Made by a program: the position numbers and the translations under genes
The notes under the pieces: generated by a model
Seen by the model: the letters and a program-made list of their open reading frames with translations, nothing else
The model's database searches: none
What the model was told of the DNA's origin: nothing
Shown here: in pieces, positions 21,730 through 33,748 of the stretch
Layout: the number at the start of each line of letters is the position of its first letter
How positions within the stretch are numbered: the stretch's first letter is position 1
From: Moniliophthora roreri
Taxonomy: Eukaryota; Basidiomycota; Agaricomycetes; Agaricales; Marasmiaceae
Direction of reading: 5' to 3'
Assembly: GCA_001466705.2 (NCBI GenBank)
Contig: LATX02000220.1
Location: 186,001 to 250,000 of the forward strand
Length of the DNA: 64,000 nucleotides

Positions 21730-23151
21730 TTCTTTCATCGATTCTTTGTCATATAATGCATCAATGAATTCATCAGAGAAGTTGGTAATGGCATATGGGT
21801 CCCCAGACTCTAAATCGGAGTTGGAAGAATCACTCTCTTCCCTGAGGTTCTTGATCATCTTCACTGAACTGCTCTTCCACAATTGCAGCTAACCTAGAAG
21901 CTCCAGCAACATGTTTCTCATAGACTGGGTCATTCATAAAGTGACCAGTCTTGCCACAAGCAAAACAAGCACTGTCTTTGTTCTTATATGAGATCTGTAT
22001 ACGATTAGGCCATCTATTTGCTTGACTGTTATGAGAAGGGTTATTTTGACAGTAACCTGGTTGCTTATGGTTTTCATGTTGTCGATGTTTCTCTCATTGG
22101 TCATTAATTTCTTGGATATGAGCATGGTCGACAACCTGGTGACATTCTCATTTTACGCGCACCATCTTCTTTGGGGTATTACTCGCAGTAGGAACAGAAT
22201 AAAATTTATTTGCACACCAGCCCTTTTCAACAGATAATGCTTGCTGCATAATTTCATTGACAGATGAATCTTCAGCAGTGATCCTGACCATAGTAATGTG
22301 ATCTCGAAGTTTATAGGGTAACCGAGTAATGAGTGCAAGCTTGAAGTTGTATACTTCGGGAGGTTCGGGCATTCTTTTAGCAAAGAGGGAGAGCTCAGCA
22401 AACATTCTTCGAACACCACTTCAGTCGTGGTACCTGATTGACTCAAAGACTTGTCTGAGTTCAAATAGTGCAGACTCAACAATAAATCAGTTAAAGAGGC
22501 CTTGGAAGAGCTCAAGAAACATGTAGCGATGCTCTCAAGAGTCTCTTCCATGGTGATATGAGTCTGGCACTTGATCGACAATGTCACTGAACCATTCCTT
22601 TGCTGCACCGGCAAGATTAGCACCCAGTAGCATAACACAATTGACATCTTCAGGAGTAACGACCCATCCTCCATCTTGAGTCAACATTCTTGGGGGTCCT
22701 GTCAGTCCATGAATTTCGCAATGTTCAATGAGTCCCTTGATGAATGTGTCAAGTTTCACAATACTACATTCACCATTATATGGGATGAGCTTCAGCATTG
22801 AGTTGATGATATCTTTTCGGGTTTTAGCATCATGAAGGTTACCAACACTAGTGTGAAGCCTGAAGTCAATGTGATCCGAGAATGTGAGGAAAACGCAGTC
22901 CCGGAGGCTAGCCTCTTGGTCATAGGAATGGACTTGGTAGTCGAAAAATTCTTGGCAAGGTAAGTGATCATCATCTGGGGGAATTACACCGAACAGAGTA
23001 GTCCTGTCGTTATATTTCGGTTTATTCATACAAGGCAGCTTGTCTTGATGACTTGAACTCTGGGACTGTTGACTGATGGGCTTGGAGTCATGACTAGAGT
23101 TGCCATCTTGACCCTGATGAGGACCACTGCCTCCACCTATGCTGGAGTCGC
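21730..23151 (-). pseudogene. Gag of the Gypsy element with altered zinc knuckle
   Basis: Gag-like frames at 22535-23151 (continuously open up to the LTR insertion) and 22148-22405 are separated by stops. A zinc knuckle CFACGKTGHF lies near 21940-21970, but the fourth ligand of the CCHC pattern is Pro (CCA codon) instead of Cys. The N-terminal part is cut off by the plus-strand LTR inserted at 23152. Gag would package element RNA into particles. Confidence 0.7.
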
Positions 23152-25334
23152 TAATATGTCGAACCTAGAAAAGACCCACTTTTATTCATTTTTACACTAT
23201 TTCTGAATTGGAACACTTTAATATGACACGGGATAATAGGTAATAAGGACTAGAGTGAGCCCAGTCTGCTAGTCATTGCCTTAGAGAAGCTGTGGTACCT
23301 GGGAAAGTACAAAGAGCTATATGATATGCTATACAGAGGTATCTTAGCTGTACCTTCTGACCTATCTATGTATCAGATATAAAGCAGATCACTCCCAAAA
23401 CCTGTAGGGAATCTAACTATGGCCCAATGAACACATTGGCTAGTTAACCAAGCTCTCAAAAGTGCTATCAATGGGATTTTAACTTCTACTGTACTTTTGT
23501 ATGACATCTGCAAAGTGCAAGCTGCAGTCAAACAGTACAGAGGTACTTAGAGGAGACATCAAAACAGAAAGACAGCTTAGAACAGGAACAATCATAAAAC
23601 AATCCTCCTTCAAAGTCAATATACAGATCAGAGTCAAAGCAGGCAATCTCTTAATAAAGAATTCACTGGCGGCTAAACAATATGCGAAAGCAAACTAGGT
23701 ACAAAGACTGCTCAGAAAGATGGAAATCACTTCCGAAGGACATTCACTACCTATAGACAGATACAACGAGACATATGAAGAATATCTAATGTGCAAGAAA
23801 TCCTAAATAAGACTGAGCATGCATTGTCAAAGGAGATAGGAACAGTGACAGCATGTTCCGACCTTGGAAACTTTGGCATCTAGGCCTCTGCTGATGTGCA
23901 GATACTAGAAAGGAAAATGCTGTAAAGAAATGGGACAGATACGGCCATCTGCTTGTAGATACCTGACTTAGAAAAGAGAAAATATCAATTATACAGTCCA
24001 GAACACCTGGAGACGTAGATACCCACATGGATATGGTTGGATACCCTAGTGGCCAGACTCTGTGACATCTGAATAATCCCTCTTTTAGTATCTCAGTCAC
24101 TCATTTGTCATTTCCTGAATTATCAGACATTATTTATAATTTTCTGTAGATATATTCCTTGGACCATATATAAGGACAGCTAGATATTTGTACATACTCA
24201 AGTAACTCTGCCCCCTCTGATTGTGAATACATGACAAGTTTGTTTGGTGTATAAATTTGTGTGCCATTCCAGTTTTGCTTCCTTACTACAGGCCCTGGAG
24301 ATTGGTCCTGAGTGACTCCAGAGAGATAGAAATCTGAGAACGAACTTGCATCGTAAGAGATAAGAGTAACATCTTGAGTGCATTATAGCACTTTTCTAAG
24401 AGNAAGAGAAAATACAAATTATAGAGTCCAGAATGCCTGGATGCATAGATACCCATGCGGATATGGTCAGATACCCTAGTGGCCAGACTCTGTGACATCC
24501 AAATAATCCCTCTTTTAGTATCTCAGTCACTCATTTGTCATTTCCTGAATTATTGGACATTATTTATAATTTTCTGTAGATATATTCCTTGGACTGTATA
24601 TAAGGACAGCTAGATATTTGTACATACTCAAGTAACTCTGCCCCCTCTGATTGTGAATACATGACAAGTTTGTTTGGTGTATAAATTTGTGTGCCATTCC
24701 AGTTTTGCTTCCTCACTACAGGCCCTGGAGATTGGTCCTGAGTGACTCCAGAGAGATAGAAATCTGAGAACGAACTTGCATCGTAAGAGATAAGAGTAAC
24801 ATCTTGAGTGCATTATAGCACTTTTCTAAGAGAAACTTTACACCAAGAAGGAGCCTTGGGCACTTGGAGTGTGGCCTGTGTGTGTATCAGGTTGTGACAC
24901 ACTTAGAGTCTTAGCAAGAGGTGTGCCTGCACTGAACTCTTTGTAGAACTTTGTCTAGGACCTTTTCCAGTACACTGTGTGCTGTAGTTATCTTGAAGAA
25001 GTCTTGAACTCCATAGAGTCAGACTATATCGGCTATTGAGTCTTTGTACAGAGCTGTAGCTCTTGTGTTTGTGCTTTGTGCACCATGTTCTTTGTGTTTT
25101 GTGTGTGTGTTTGTGATATAAAACATCTTAAAAACCATATATACTCCTCTGGAGGTGAACACTTTGAAGTAGAACACTTCAATAAGAGAGAATCAACCTA
25201 GCTAAGAGTTTTATTGGCATTCTAAGTGCGGTAACTCTGATCACATCAATCCACACTTGCACAACAAACTGAGTTAGACTTTTGGAGGTTATCTTTTAGG
25301 GTAGTTTTCCACTAGTCTTATTACAGACAAATTA
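23152..25334 (+). mobile_element. LTR of the second Gypsy family (family B), with an internal duplicate
   Basis: It starts TAATATGTCGAACCTAG and ends CAGACAAATTA, the same ends as the other copies in this window. Normal length is about 1.7 kb. Here it is lengthened because 23974-24402 is repeated at 24404-24832 around the N at 24403. It interrupts the open gag frame of the minus-strand Gypsy element. It is followed by TCTGGAGCCCACTGCGAGG, whose TGG just after the LTR fits a primer-binding site, so this is probably a 5' LTR. Confidence 0.75.
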
Positions 25335-25555
25335 TCTGGAGCCCACTGCGAGGGGTGGATCTAGAATACCAACTTAAGCTCTAAGCTATCGAGAAACAAT
25401 CTTTTGAGGAGTATTTACTTCTTAGAAAAACACATCCAGATAATTCTGACAAGTTTGAACTTGAACCTGTCATAAAAAGGATAGAGGAATCGTCAGTAAG
25501 ACTCTATCTTGACTGCTAGTTATCCATAATTAGCAAAAGAATTAGGGATTCAGAA

Positions 25556-26110
25556 TTGTCAACAGTGTCTGAACCTGAAACACAGATTCCTGGTGCATTT
25601 CCATCTACTCCAGTAGCAGAAAATTCATCAAGGTCAAAAAAGCAGAAAGGATCAAAGAAAAAGACTGCTAGATTGAATCCGACAGCTCCAGCCAGAGCAA
25701 CTAGATCAGCAACTGTGACAGGAGCTGTTTCGTTAACAGATCCAGTTGAATTCAATAGAAGCAGACTTGTTCGTATTGATTCTCAAGCCAGTACTTCGAC
25801 AGCAACTCCTAGAAGAAGTACTGCCCCCTCCACACCTGGTAGAAACATTGTTACTGTTGCTACCTTAATTATGGACTGAAACACTCAATTATCTAGAGTA
25901 GAGGTCTTAGTTGAAGAGTTTAATCTACTTCAAATATTTGAAAAAGAAATAGAAACCTAACAACCACTGAAAAACAATGAAATGCCGACTGCAGGATACG
26001 CGCAACGTCTCTGATGGGATGACCTACTGCAAGATCAGTTGGATAAGTTGGCAGAAGGAAATGTTAGAAAAATTCTGCATACTGTAAAGTCATTTGACAA
26101 AGATGAACCA
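25556..26110 (+). pseudogene. Gag fragment of Gypsy family B
   Basis: An open frame of 107 codons, rich in Ser/Thr/Pro/Lys and typical of the N-terminal Gag region of these elements, is followed by a TGA and further Gag-like codons. The sequence matches 38340-38910 at a constant offset of 12,800 bp with the same translation, and it stops at the N at 26111. Expected role: capsid precursor of the retrotransposon. Confidence 0.55.
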
Positions 26111-26111
26111 N

Positions 26112-26832
26112 TACCTGATTGACTCAAAGACTTGTCTGAGTTCAAATAGTGCAGACTTGATGATAAATTGGTTAAAGAGGCCTTGGAAGAGCTCAAGAAA
26201 CATGTAGCGATGCTCTCAAGAGTCTCTTCCATGGTGATATGAGTCTGGCACTTGATCGACAATGTCACTGAACCATTCCTTTGCTGCACCGGCAAGATTA
26301 GCACCCAGTAGCATAACACGATTGACATCTTCAGGAGTAACGACCCATCTTCCATCTTGAGTCAACATTCTTGGGGGTCCTGTCAGTCCATGAATTTCGC
26401 AATGTTCAATGAGTCCCTTGATGAATGTGTCAAGTTTCACAATACTACATTCACCATTATATGGGATGAGCTTCAGCATTGAGTTGATGATATCTTTTCG
26501 GGTTTTAGCATCGTGAAGGTTACCAACACTAGTGTGAAGCCTGAAGTCAATGTGATCCGAGAATGTGAGGAAAATGCAGTCCCGGAGGCTAGCCTCTTGG
26601 TCATAGGAATGGACTTGGTAGTTGAAAAATTCTTGGCAAGGTAAGTGATCATCATCTGGGGGAATTACACCGAACAGAGTAGTCCTGTCGTTATATTTCG
26701 GTTTATTCATACAAGGCAGCTTGTCTTGATGACTTGAACTCTGGGACTGTTGACTGATGGGCTTGGAGTCATGACTAGAGTTGCCATCTTGACCCTGATG
26801 AGGACCACTGCCTCCACCTATGCTGGAGTCGC
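26112..26832 (-). pseudogene. Second copy of the interrupted minus-strand Gypsy gag
   Basis: This matches 22431-23151 at a constant offset of 3,681 bp with few substitutions, including the same 164-aa frame (26216-26710). It is interrupted by an LTR at exactly the same base. It therefore copies the already-interrupted gag and is either a segmental duplicate or the other allele joined at the N at 26111. Confidence 0.75.
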
Positions 26833-28515
26833 TAATATGTCGAACCTAGAAAAGACCCACTTTTATTCATTTTTACACTATTTCTGAATTGGAACACTTT
26901 AATATGACACAAGATAACAGGTAATAAGGACTAGAGTGAGCCCAGTCTGCTAGTCATTGCCTTAGAGAAGCTGTAGTACCTTAGAAAGTACAAAGAGCTA
27001 TATGATACACTATACAGAGGTGTCTAAGCTGTACTTTCTGACCTATCTAAGTATCAGATCCAAAGTGGATCACTTCCAAAACCTGTAGGGAATCTAACTA
27101 TGGCCCAATGAACACATTGGCTAGTTAACCAAGCTCTCAAAGTGCTATCAATGGGATTTTAACTTCTACTTTACTTTTCTATGGACTTAGAACAGGAATG
27201 ATCATAGAACGATCCTCCTCCAAAGTCAATATACGGATTAGAGTCAAAGCAGGTGATCTCTTAACAAAGAATTCACCAGTGGCTAAACAATATGTAATAA
27301 GCAAACTAGATACAAAGACTGCTTGGAAAGACAGAAATCACTTCCGAAGGACATCCACTACCTACAGACAGATACAACAAGACATATGAAGAATATCTAA
27401 CATGCAAGAAATCCTAAATAAGACTGAGCATGCATTGTCAAAGGAGATAGGAACAATAACAGCATGTTCCGACCTTGGAAACTTTGGCATCTAGGCCTCT
27501 GTCGATGTGCGGATACTAGAAAAGGGAAATGCTGTCAAAAGATAGGACAGATACAGCCATCCACTCATAGATACCTGACTTAGAAAAGAGTAAATACAAA
27601 TTATAGAATCTAGAACACCTGGAAACGTAGATACCCACATGGATATGGTCAGATACCCTAGTGGCCAGACTCTGTGACATCCAAATAATCTCTCTTTTAG
27701 TATCTCATTCACTCATTTGTCATTTCCTGAATTATCAGACATTATTTATAATTTTCTGTAGATATATTCCTTGGACCATATATAAGGACAGCTAGATATT
27801 TGTACATACTCAAGTAACTCTGCCTTCTCTAATTGTGAATACATGACAAGTTTGTTTGGTGTATAAATTTGTGTGCCATTCCAGTTTTGCTTCCTTACTA
27901 CAGGCCCTGGAGATTGGTCCTGAGTGACTCCAGAGAGATAGAAATCTGATAATGAACTTGTGTTGTAAGAGATAAGAGTAACATCTTGAGTGCGTTATAG
28001 CACTTTTCTAAGAGAAACTTTACACCAAGAAGGAGCTTTGGGCACTTGGAGTGTGGCCTGTGTGTGTATCAGGTTGTGACACACTTAGAGTCTTAGCAAG
28101 GGGTGTGCCTGCACTGAACTCTTTGTAGAAATTGGTCTAAGACCTTTTTCAGTACACTGTGTGCTGTAGTTATCTTGAAGAAGTCTTGAACTCTATAGAG
28201 TCAGACTATATCAGCTATTGAGTCTTTGTACGGGACTGTAGCTCTTGTGTTTGTGCTTTGTGCACTGTGTTCTTTGTGTTTTGTGTGTGTGTTTGTGATA
28301 TAAACCATTTTAAAACCATATATACTCCTCTGGAGGTGAACACTTTGAAGTAGAACACTTCAATAAGAGAGAATCAACCTAGCTAAGAGTTTTGTTGGCA
28401 TTCTAAGTGCAGTAACTCTGATCACGTTGATCCACACTTGCACAATAAACTGAGTTAGACTTTTGGAGGTTATCTTTTTGGGTAGTTTTCCACTAGTCTT
28501 ATCTTAGACAAATTA
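26833..28515 (+). mobile_element. LTR of Gypsy family B
   Basis: Ends are TAATATGTCGAACC and CTTAGACAAATTA; length 1,683 bp. Compared with the first copy it lacks about 80 bp near 27184. The 3' flank (AGGTTACATT) is neither internal element sequence nor a repeat of the 5' flank (GTCGC), so no target duplication is seen. Confidence 0.75.
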
Positions 28516-29326
28516 AGGTTACATTATAATATCCTTACAACAGGATTATAAAGGTTACAACATATGATAATAAATCCAGCTAGATTTTAAGTGTATTGTA
28601 GCCTAGTTGCAATATATTGAAATATTTTAACTGCCTTACAACCCCATTACAACTACATTACAACTGTCTGGAAGGATTATTTGACATTATAGCCACATCA
28701 CAACCACATTACAACCCACATAGAGTCATTACAACAAGTTAAAACCCCAGTACATGCACATTTAACACAATTTCAAATATAAGTAAAGTTCTTAGTGCAA
28801 CAGCATATAAAAACCCATGCAACATGACAATGTAACAAGGCTTTATTATTAGATACACCTATTTATGTTTATAATGAAACTGATTTTTAATCAATAAATA
28901 ATAAGCCAGTGTGGGTAGAATAAAATGTTTTGGAGATAGGTCTTTTAGTAAAAGGGTATAATGCACTGTGTGTGTTTATAGTTATGTGGCACAGTGGTAC
29001 AGTGGTTCTGAGCACCCAGTGGCTACCAGGCTGCTGACTAATCTACTGTAAGGTTGTGGGTTTGACTCAGAGGTTGCAATGAATGGATTTTTATTTCTTT
29101 TTGTCTCTGATCTGAATAGTCAAAATACATTATAACAGCTAAATACACTTCAATACATTTTAATAGTGATTCTGATAAGGATTTGGTATCTATTTACTGT
29201 CCAGTAGGGTTGTAATGTAGTTGTAACATTGTCTTTAGGTTGTAATAGCATTGCAACTTATCATAATTATTATGGGACTTGTAATTATTATAGTATGTTA
29301 CAACTACATTATAACTAGGTTACCAT
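28516..29326. repeat. TACAAC-rich repeat region around a tRNA-like core
   Basis: Many degenerate copies of TACAACTACATTACAAC lie on the left (28514-28740) and their inverse GTTGTAATGTAGTTGTAAC on the right (29195-29320). A tRNA-like core lies between them (28985-29075). No protein-coding frame is seen. The layout parallels the inverted-repeat element at 13879-14623, although the sequence is different. The right side ends at the N at 29327. Confidence 0.45.
28985..29075 (+). ncRNA. tRNA-like / SINE-like sequence
   Basis: An A-box-like TGGCACAGTGGTACAGTGG (from 28986) is followed by the B-box-like GGTTTGACTC (29059-29068) with tRNA-like spacing. Complementary acceptor ends are not evident, so a tRNA-derived sequence is more likely than a working tRNA gene. 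Confidence 0.4.
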
Positions 29327-29327
29327 N

Positions 29328-31472
29328 CATAGATAAGAATCATCCAGAAGGATTCTTATGGCCTGAAGAGAGAAAACTTATACATGAACTAATGAAACTA
29401 CAGGAAAAAGCATTTGCTTGGGAACCATCAGAAGGAGGTAATTTTTGTACTGACTTCTTTCCTCCTGTAAAGTTTCCAGTTTTGCCTCATGTGCCTTGGG
29501 TAGAAAGAAATATTCCTATTCCGCCTGGCATATATGTGGAAATTTGTAAAATCATCAAAGATAAGATTGATGCAGGAGTATATGAACCCTCCAGCTCATC
29601 CTATAGATCTAAATGGTTCTGTGTCTTAAAGAAGGATGGAAAGAGCCTTCGGCTAGTACACAGTTTGGAACTGTTAAACCAAGTGACGATTCAGTATTCT
29701 GGTGTGCCTCCTGTGACTGCAGAAGTGGCAAATCACTTTGCTGGATGTGCTTGTCTTGGTTTACTGGATATATGGGTTGGATACGATAAGAGACTGATAG
29801 ATGAGGAGTTAAGAGACTTGACTACCTTTCAAACACCGTTCAGACCACATAGGCTAGTAAAATTACCTATGGGATGGACAAATTCAGTACTGATCTTTCA
29901 TGACGATGTATGCTATATCTTCAGGGATGAGATCCCGCATGTAACTATGCCATATGTTGATGACATATCCTGTCGAGGACCTCCTTCACAATACAAGCGA
30001 CTAGATGGAACCTTCAAAACAATACCAGAGAATCCTGAAATATGAAGATTCATATGGGAACACCTAAATAATATGAATTGGCTATGCCAATGACTTAAAT
30101 ATGTTGGTGGAACCTTTTCGGGACCAAAGACATTCCTTTGTATTGAACAAGGAGTAGTACTTAGATATCAAGTAGGTCCAGAAGGACATGAAGTAAATGA
30201 GAAGTTTGCTAAAGTAGTATTAGACTGGGATCCAGAATCCTTCAAAGGAAAAAGTGACATAAAATTGTTGCTAGGAACCGCTGTTCAGCTAAGGATGTTT
30301 ATTAGGGACTATGCGAAAATTACAAGGCCCTTAAATAAGATATCTGGTGCTAAAGCAATCTTTCATATGGGAGACGAAGAGAAGCAAGTGGTGCGAGAAC
30401 TGCAAGAAGCAATTCGTACTGTGCCCTGTCTAAGACCTGTAGACTGTCATAAGCCCTTAATATTGGCTGTTGATACTTCGTGGCAAGCAGTCAGCTTCTA
30501 CCTGTATCAAGTCGATCCGGAAAACCCAAAAAAGAAATACTTTAACTTATTTGGATCAATAGGCTTGAATGAGTGTGAGGCAAGGTTCTCCCAACCTAAG
30601 AGGGAATTATTTGGACTCAAAACTGCTTTAGAAGCGACCTATTACACTATGTATGGATGTAGGGATTTGATTATAGAAACAGATGCTAGCTACATAAAAG
30701 GGATGCTAGATCATCCTAGTGCTGGACCGAATGCAACTATAAACCAATGGATCGAGGCCATCAGAAAGTATCATTTTGAACTAGTACATGTAAAGGGAGT
30801 CATTCATGGCCCAGATGGTCTATGTAGACCTCTGAGTGGAGGAGCTATGACTGAAAGACCATCTATAAATGAGGAAGACTACCTAGATGATGACAACGGA
30901 GAATTAATAAAGTTCCAGATGGGTGATGGTGTACTCGAAGAACTATATCCATTTGAGAACTTTAAGGATGAAATTGATAATTGTGGAGGATACCTATTTG
31001 AGCTGGCTAAATGCATCGAAGACTTTGAAGACAAGCTTCATGAGGCTTGGCTAGAAGCGAAGGTTGACGAAGAGGTTAGGGTAAATATACTGAAGTCGAG
31101 AGGGATAGAAAGAGTTGACACGTTCATGTAACTAAAAGTATTCCCTCCTTGACTTACTGAAGAATGGAGTGATGACCATCCTTACAAGGAGAAACATAGG
31201 AGCGACTTTGCTAAGAATTTAGACGACCACTTGGAAGATTTAAAGAAGTGGTTAGCTGATGAAGATTGGCGAGAAACTGCGAGTCTTGAGCATTCAGATC
31301 GCAAATTTCTGGAAAAGCAGTTGCCTAAGTTCTTTGTGGACAGGGATGGCAGATTATATAGAAGAAATGAAAATCTGGAAGGCCAGCATAGATTGGTCAT
31401 ACCAAAAGAAAAGAGAATGTGGATGATAACTGCTGCACATGATTATGTAGGGCATAAAGGCATGTATGCTAT
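29328..31472 (+). pseudogene. Pol of Gypsy family B (RT, RNase H, start of integrase)
   Basis: RT motifs are present (FCVLKKDGKSLRLVHSLE; LPMGWTNSVLIFHDDV; catalytic PYVDDISCRGP), then RNase H (FSQPKRELFGLKTALE; IIETDASYIKGMLDHPS), then the start of integrase (HDYVGHKGMYA) up to the N at 31473. The PYVDD..RGP form is characteristic of one agaricomycete Gypsy lineage. Stops occur at 30043 and 30091 (both TGA where Arg CGA is expected), 31129 (TAA for Gln) and 31150 (TGA for Arg). The copy is inactive. Confidence 0.85.
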
Positions 31473-31473
31473 N

Positions 31474-31905
31474 AGGCAATCTCTTAATAAAGAATTCACT
31501 GGCGGCTAAACAATATGCGAAAGCAAACTAGGTACAAAGACTGCTCAGAAAGATGGAAATCACTTCCGAAGGACATTCACTACCTATAGACAGATACAAC
31601 GAGACATATGAAGAATATCTAACACACAAGAAATCCTAAATAAGACCAAGTATGCATTGTCAAAGGGGATAGGGACAATAACAGTGTGTTCCGACCTTGG
31701 AAACTTTGGCATCTAGGCCTCTGCCAATGTGCAGATACTAGAAAAGGGGAAATGCTGTCAAAAGACGGGACAGATACAGCCATCTGCTCGTAGATACCCG
31801 ACTTAGAAAAGAGAAAATACAAATTATAGAGTCTAGAACGCCTGGAGGCATAGATACCCATGCAGATATAGTCAGATACCCTAGTGGCCAGACTCTGTGA
31901 CATCC
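31474..31905 (+). mobile_element. Internal fragment of the family B LTR
   Basis: This matches the LTR interior (compare 34737-35166), starts right after the N at 31473 and runs directly into integrase sequence at 31906. Neither LTR end is present. It is probably a join artefact or a rearranged fragment, not a real insertion. Confidence 0.6.
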
Positions 31906-33621
31906 AGCACTGAAGTTGAGAGGGATAGAAAGAGTTGACACGTTTGTGCAACTAAAAGTATTCCCTCCTCGACTTACTGAAGAATGGAGTGATGACCATC
32001 CTTACAAGGAGAAACATAGGAGCGATTTCGCTAAGAATTTAGATGACCACTTGGAAGATTTAAAGAAGTGGTTGGCTGATGAAGATTGGCAAGAAAGTGC
32101 GAGTCTTGAGCATTCAGATTGCAAATTTCTGGCAAAGCAGTCACCTAAGTTCTTTGTGGACAGGAATGGCAGATTATAAGAAGAAATGAAAATTTAGAAG
32201 GCCAGCATAGATTGGTCATACCAAAAGAAAAGAGAATGTGGATGATAACGGCTGCACATGATTATGTGGGGCATAAAGGCATGTATGCTATGGAAAGTCT
32301 CTTAAAGAAGAGATTCTGGTGGCTGGAGCTAGAAAATGATGTGCAATGGTTCGTGAAAACATGTCAAGCATGTCAAGATAGGCTATTAAACCTAATTAAA
32401 GTACCACCAACACGGACACATACACCTTCCCTCTTTCAGAAGATACATATCGACATCTTTAAAGTGTCACCAGCTAGTAATGGGTGCAAGAATGTTGCAC
32501 ATGCTAGAGATGCCTTATCTAATTGGTCAGAAGCTTGAGCGTTGAGAGATGAGAAAGCTAGATCAATTGGAGAATGGCTCTTTGAAGATATCATATGTCG
32601 CTGGGGACCTTCTGAAGAGATCGTAACTGGTAATGCTCCACAGCTAGAATTAGTAATGAAATGGCTAAAAGCTAAATACAGGATTGAACATATAAAGATA
32701 TCACCTTATAATTCACAAGCAAACAGTAAAATTGAACATGCCCACTTTGATATTAGACAAGCACTAGTAAAGGCCACAGGCAGAGACTTAAAAAGGTGGT
32801 ATTGGTATTTGAAACCTGTACTGTGGGCAGATAGAGCTATGATATGAAGAGGGTTTGGGTGCTTTCCATACTGTCTGGTACCAGGGGCAGAACTTATACT
32901 TCCCTTGGACATTGTTGAATCTACCTGGTTGGTACACACTCTGGACTGAATTCTTACAGATGAAGAATTAATTGGGTATCGTGCCTTAGCCTTAGCAAAG
33001 CATCGTACTCATATCGAGGAAATGATGGAGAAAGTAGACAAAATAAAGCAGCAAAATTTGAGACAATTTGAGCAAGAGTTCATAAATAAGATAAAGAAAT
33101 ATGATTTTAAGCTGGGTACGCTTGTACAGATGCGTAACACAGCTATAGAAAAAGAATTAGATTGCAAAATGTACCCTAGGTACTTAGGACCAATGATAGT
33201 AATTAGAAGGACCAAAGGGGAATCATACATTTTGGCAGATATGAATGGAGCTGTAAAGAAAGAAAAGGCAGTGGCTTTCAGAGTCTTACCACACCATGCT
33301 CGCTATGAACCTATTGAATGAACCTATTGAACTCCCGGAGAATATACATGATTTAATTGACTTATCAAAAGAACAGCTGGAAAAGATGCTTGAAACAGAT
33401 GACACAGATCAGTATGATGGAGAAGACTTTGCATTCACTAAACTACCTAAAATGTGAAGACCACTACTGGGAAAGGAAGAAGTAGATGATGTAATGGAAG
33501 AAATTGAACTATCTAGTTCTGAAAATGAAGACACTGATGAAGAAATAGAAAAGAAGAGAAAGACTACATTGAAAAAGACAGATAGCCATCAGAAAAGTAA
33601 AAGTCCGGATACTAGAAGGTG
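31906..33621 (+). pseudogene. Integrase region of Gypsy family B, decayed copy
   Basis: It contains the H2C2 zinc-binding region (HDYVGHKGMYA...CQACQ), the core motifs HIDIFKVSP and ANSKIEHAHFD, and a C-terminal half with an acidic then Lys-rich tail. The second catalytic acid is missing: GNAPQLE stands where TDNGAP is expected (GGT at 32629-32631). Stops at 32536, 32845, 32947 and 33455 sit at expected Arg/Gln codons. A 2-bp deletion near 32177 and a 13-bp tandem repeat at about 33308-33333 shift the frame. The same sequence recurs at 40399-42114. Confidence 0.8.
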
Positions 33622-33649
33622 ATCTGTACTATGTATGAGGCATATACCA

Positions 33650-33748
33650 TCCAGATAGCTCAAGTGGATAGAGCGTAGATGGATATGTGCCTTAGGCATA
33701 AACATGGAGCCCCTAATAAGGTTGTGGGTTCGAGTCCCACTCCAGACA
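33650..33748 (+). ncRNA. tRNA-like sequence in the 3' internal region of family B
   Basis: The A box TAGCTCAAGTGGATAGAGC and B box GGTTCGAGTCC (33727-33737) have a good D stem (GCTC/GAGC) and T stem (GTGGG/CCCAC). The acceptor ends no longer pair well, and the anticodon arm is long and irregular. It begins about 30 bp after the pol stop codon. Compared with the two units at 43641-43938, it has the body of unit 1 but the 3' flank of unit 2, as if formed by recombination between tandem units. Confidence 0.55.

Larger units (their letters stand above)
15193..23151 (-). mobile_element. Chromodomain Ty3/Gypsy retrotransposon
   Basis: Minus-strand order is gag (23151 to about 21730), protease, reverse transcriptase, RNase H, integrase with C-terminal chromodomain (to 17390), two extra ORFs, then polypurine tract and 3' LTR start (15376). 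This is the Ty3/Gypsy order. The 5' end is cut by an LTR of another family at 23152. Internal Ns (17928, 18606, 19489, 19982) coincide with frame breaks or local duplication, so the copy may be more intact in the genome than it looks here. Confidence 0.85.

Noticed and set aside
23786..24383. Minus-strand ORFs inside the LTRs (recurring at 27491, 31619, 34882, 35848, 50810)
   Set aside because: They recur only because the LTR recurs, differ by frame between copies, and show no protein-like conservation.
23974..24832. Unusually long LTR subtype
   Set aside because: The extra length is a 429-bp repeat around an N; other copies are about 1.7 kb.
33650..33748. Functional tRNA gene
   Set aside because: A and B boxes are good, but the acceptor ends do not pair and the anticodon arm is irregular; the sequence is duplicated as part of a retrotransposon.
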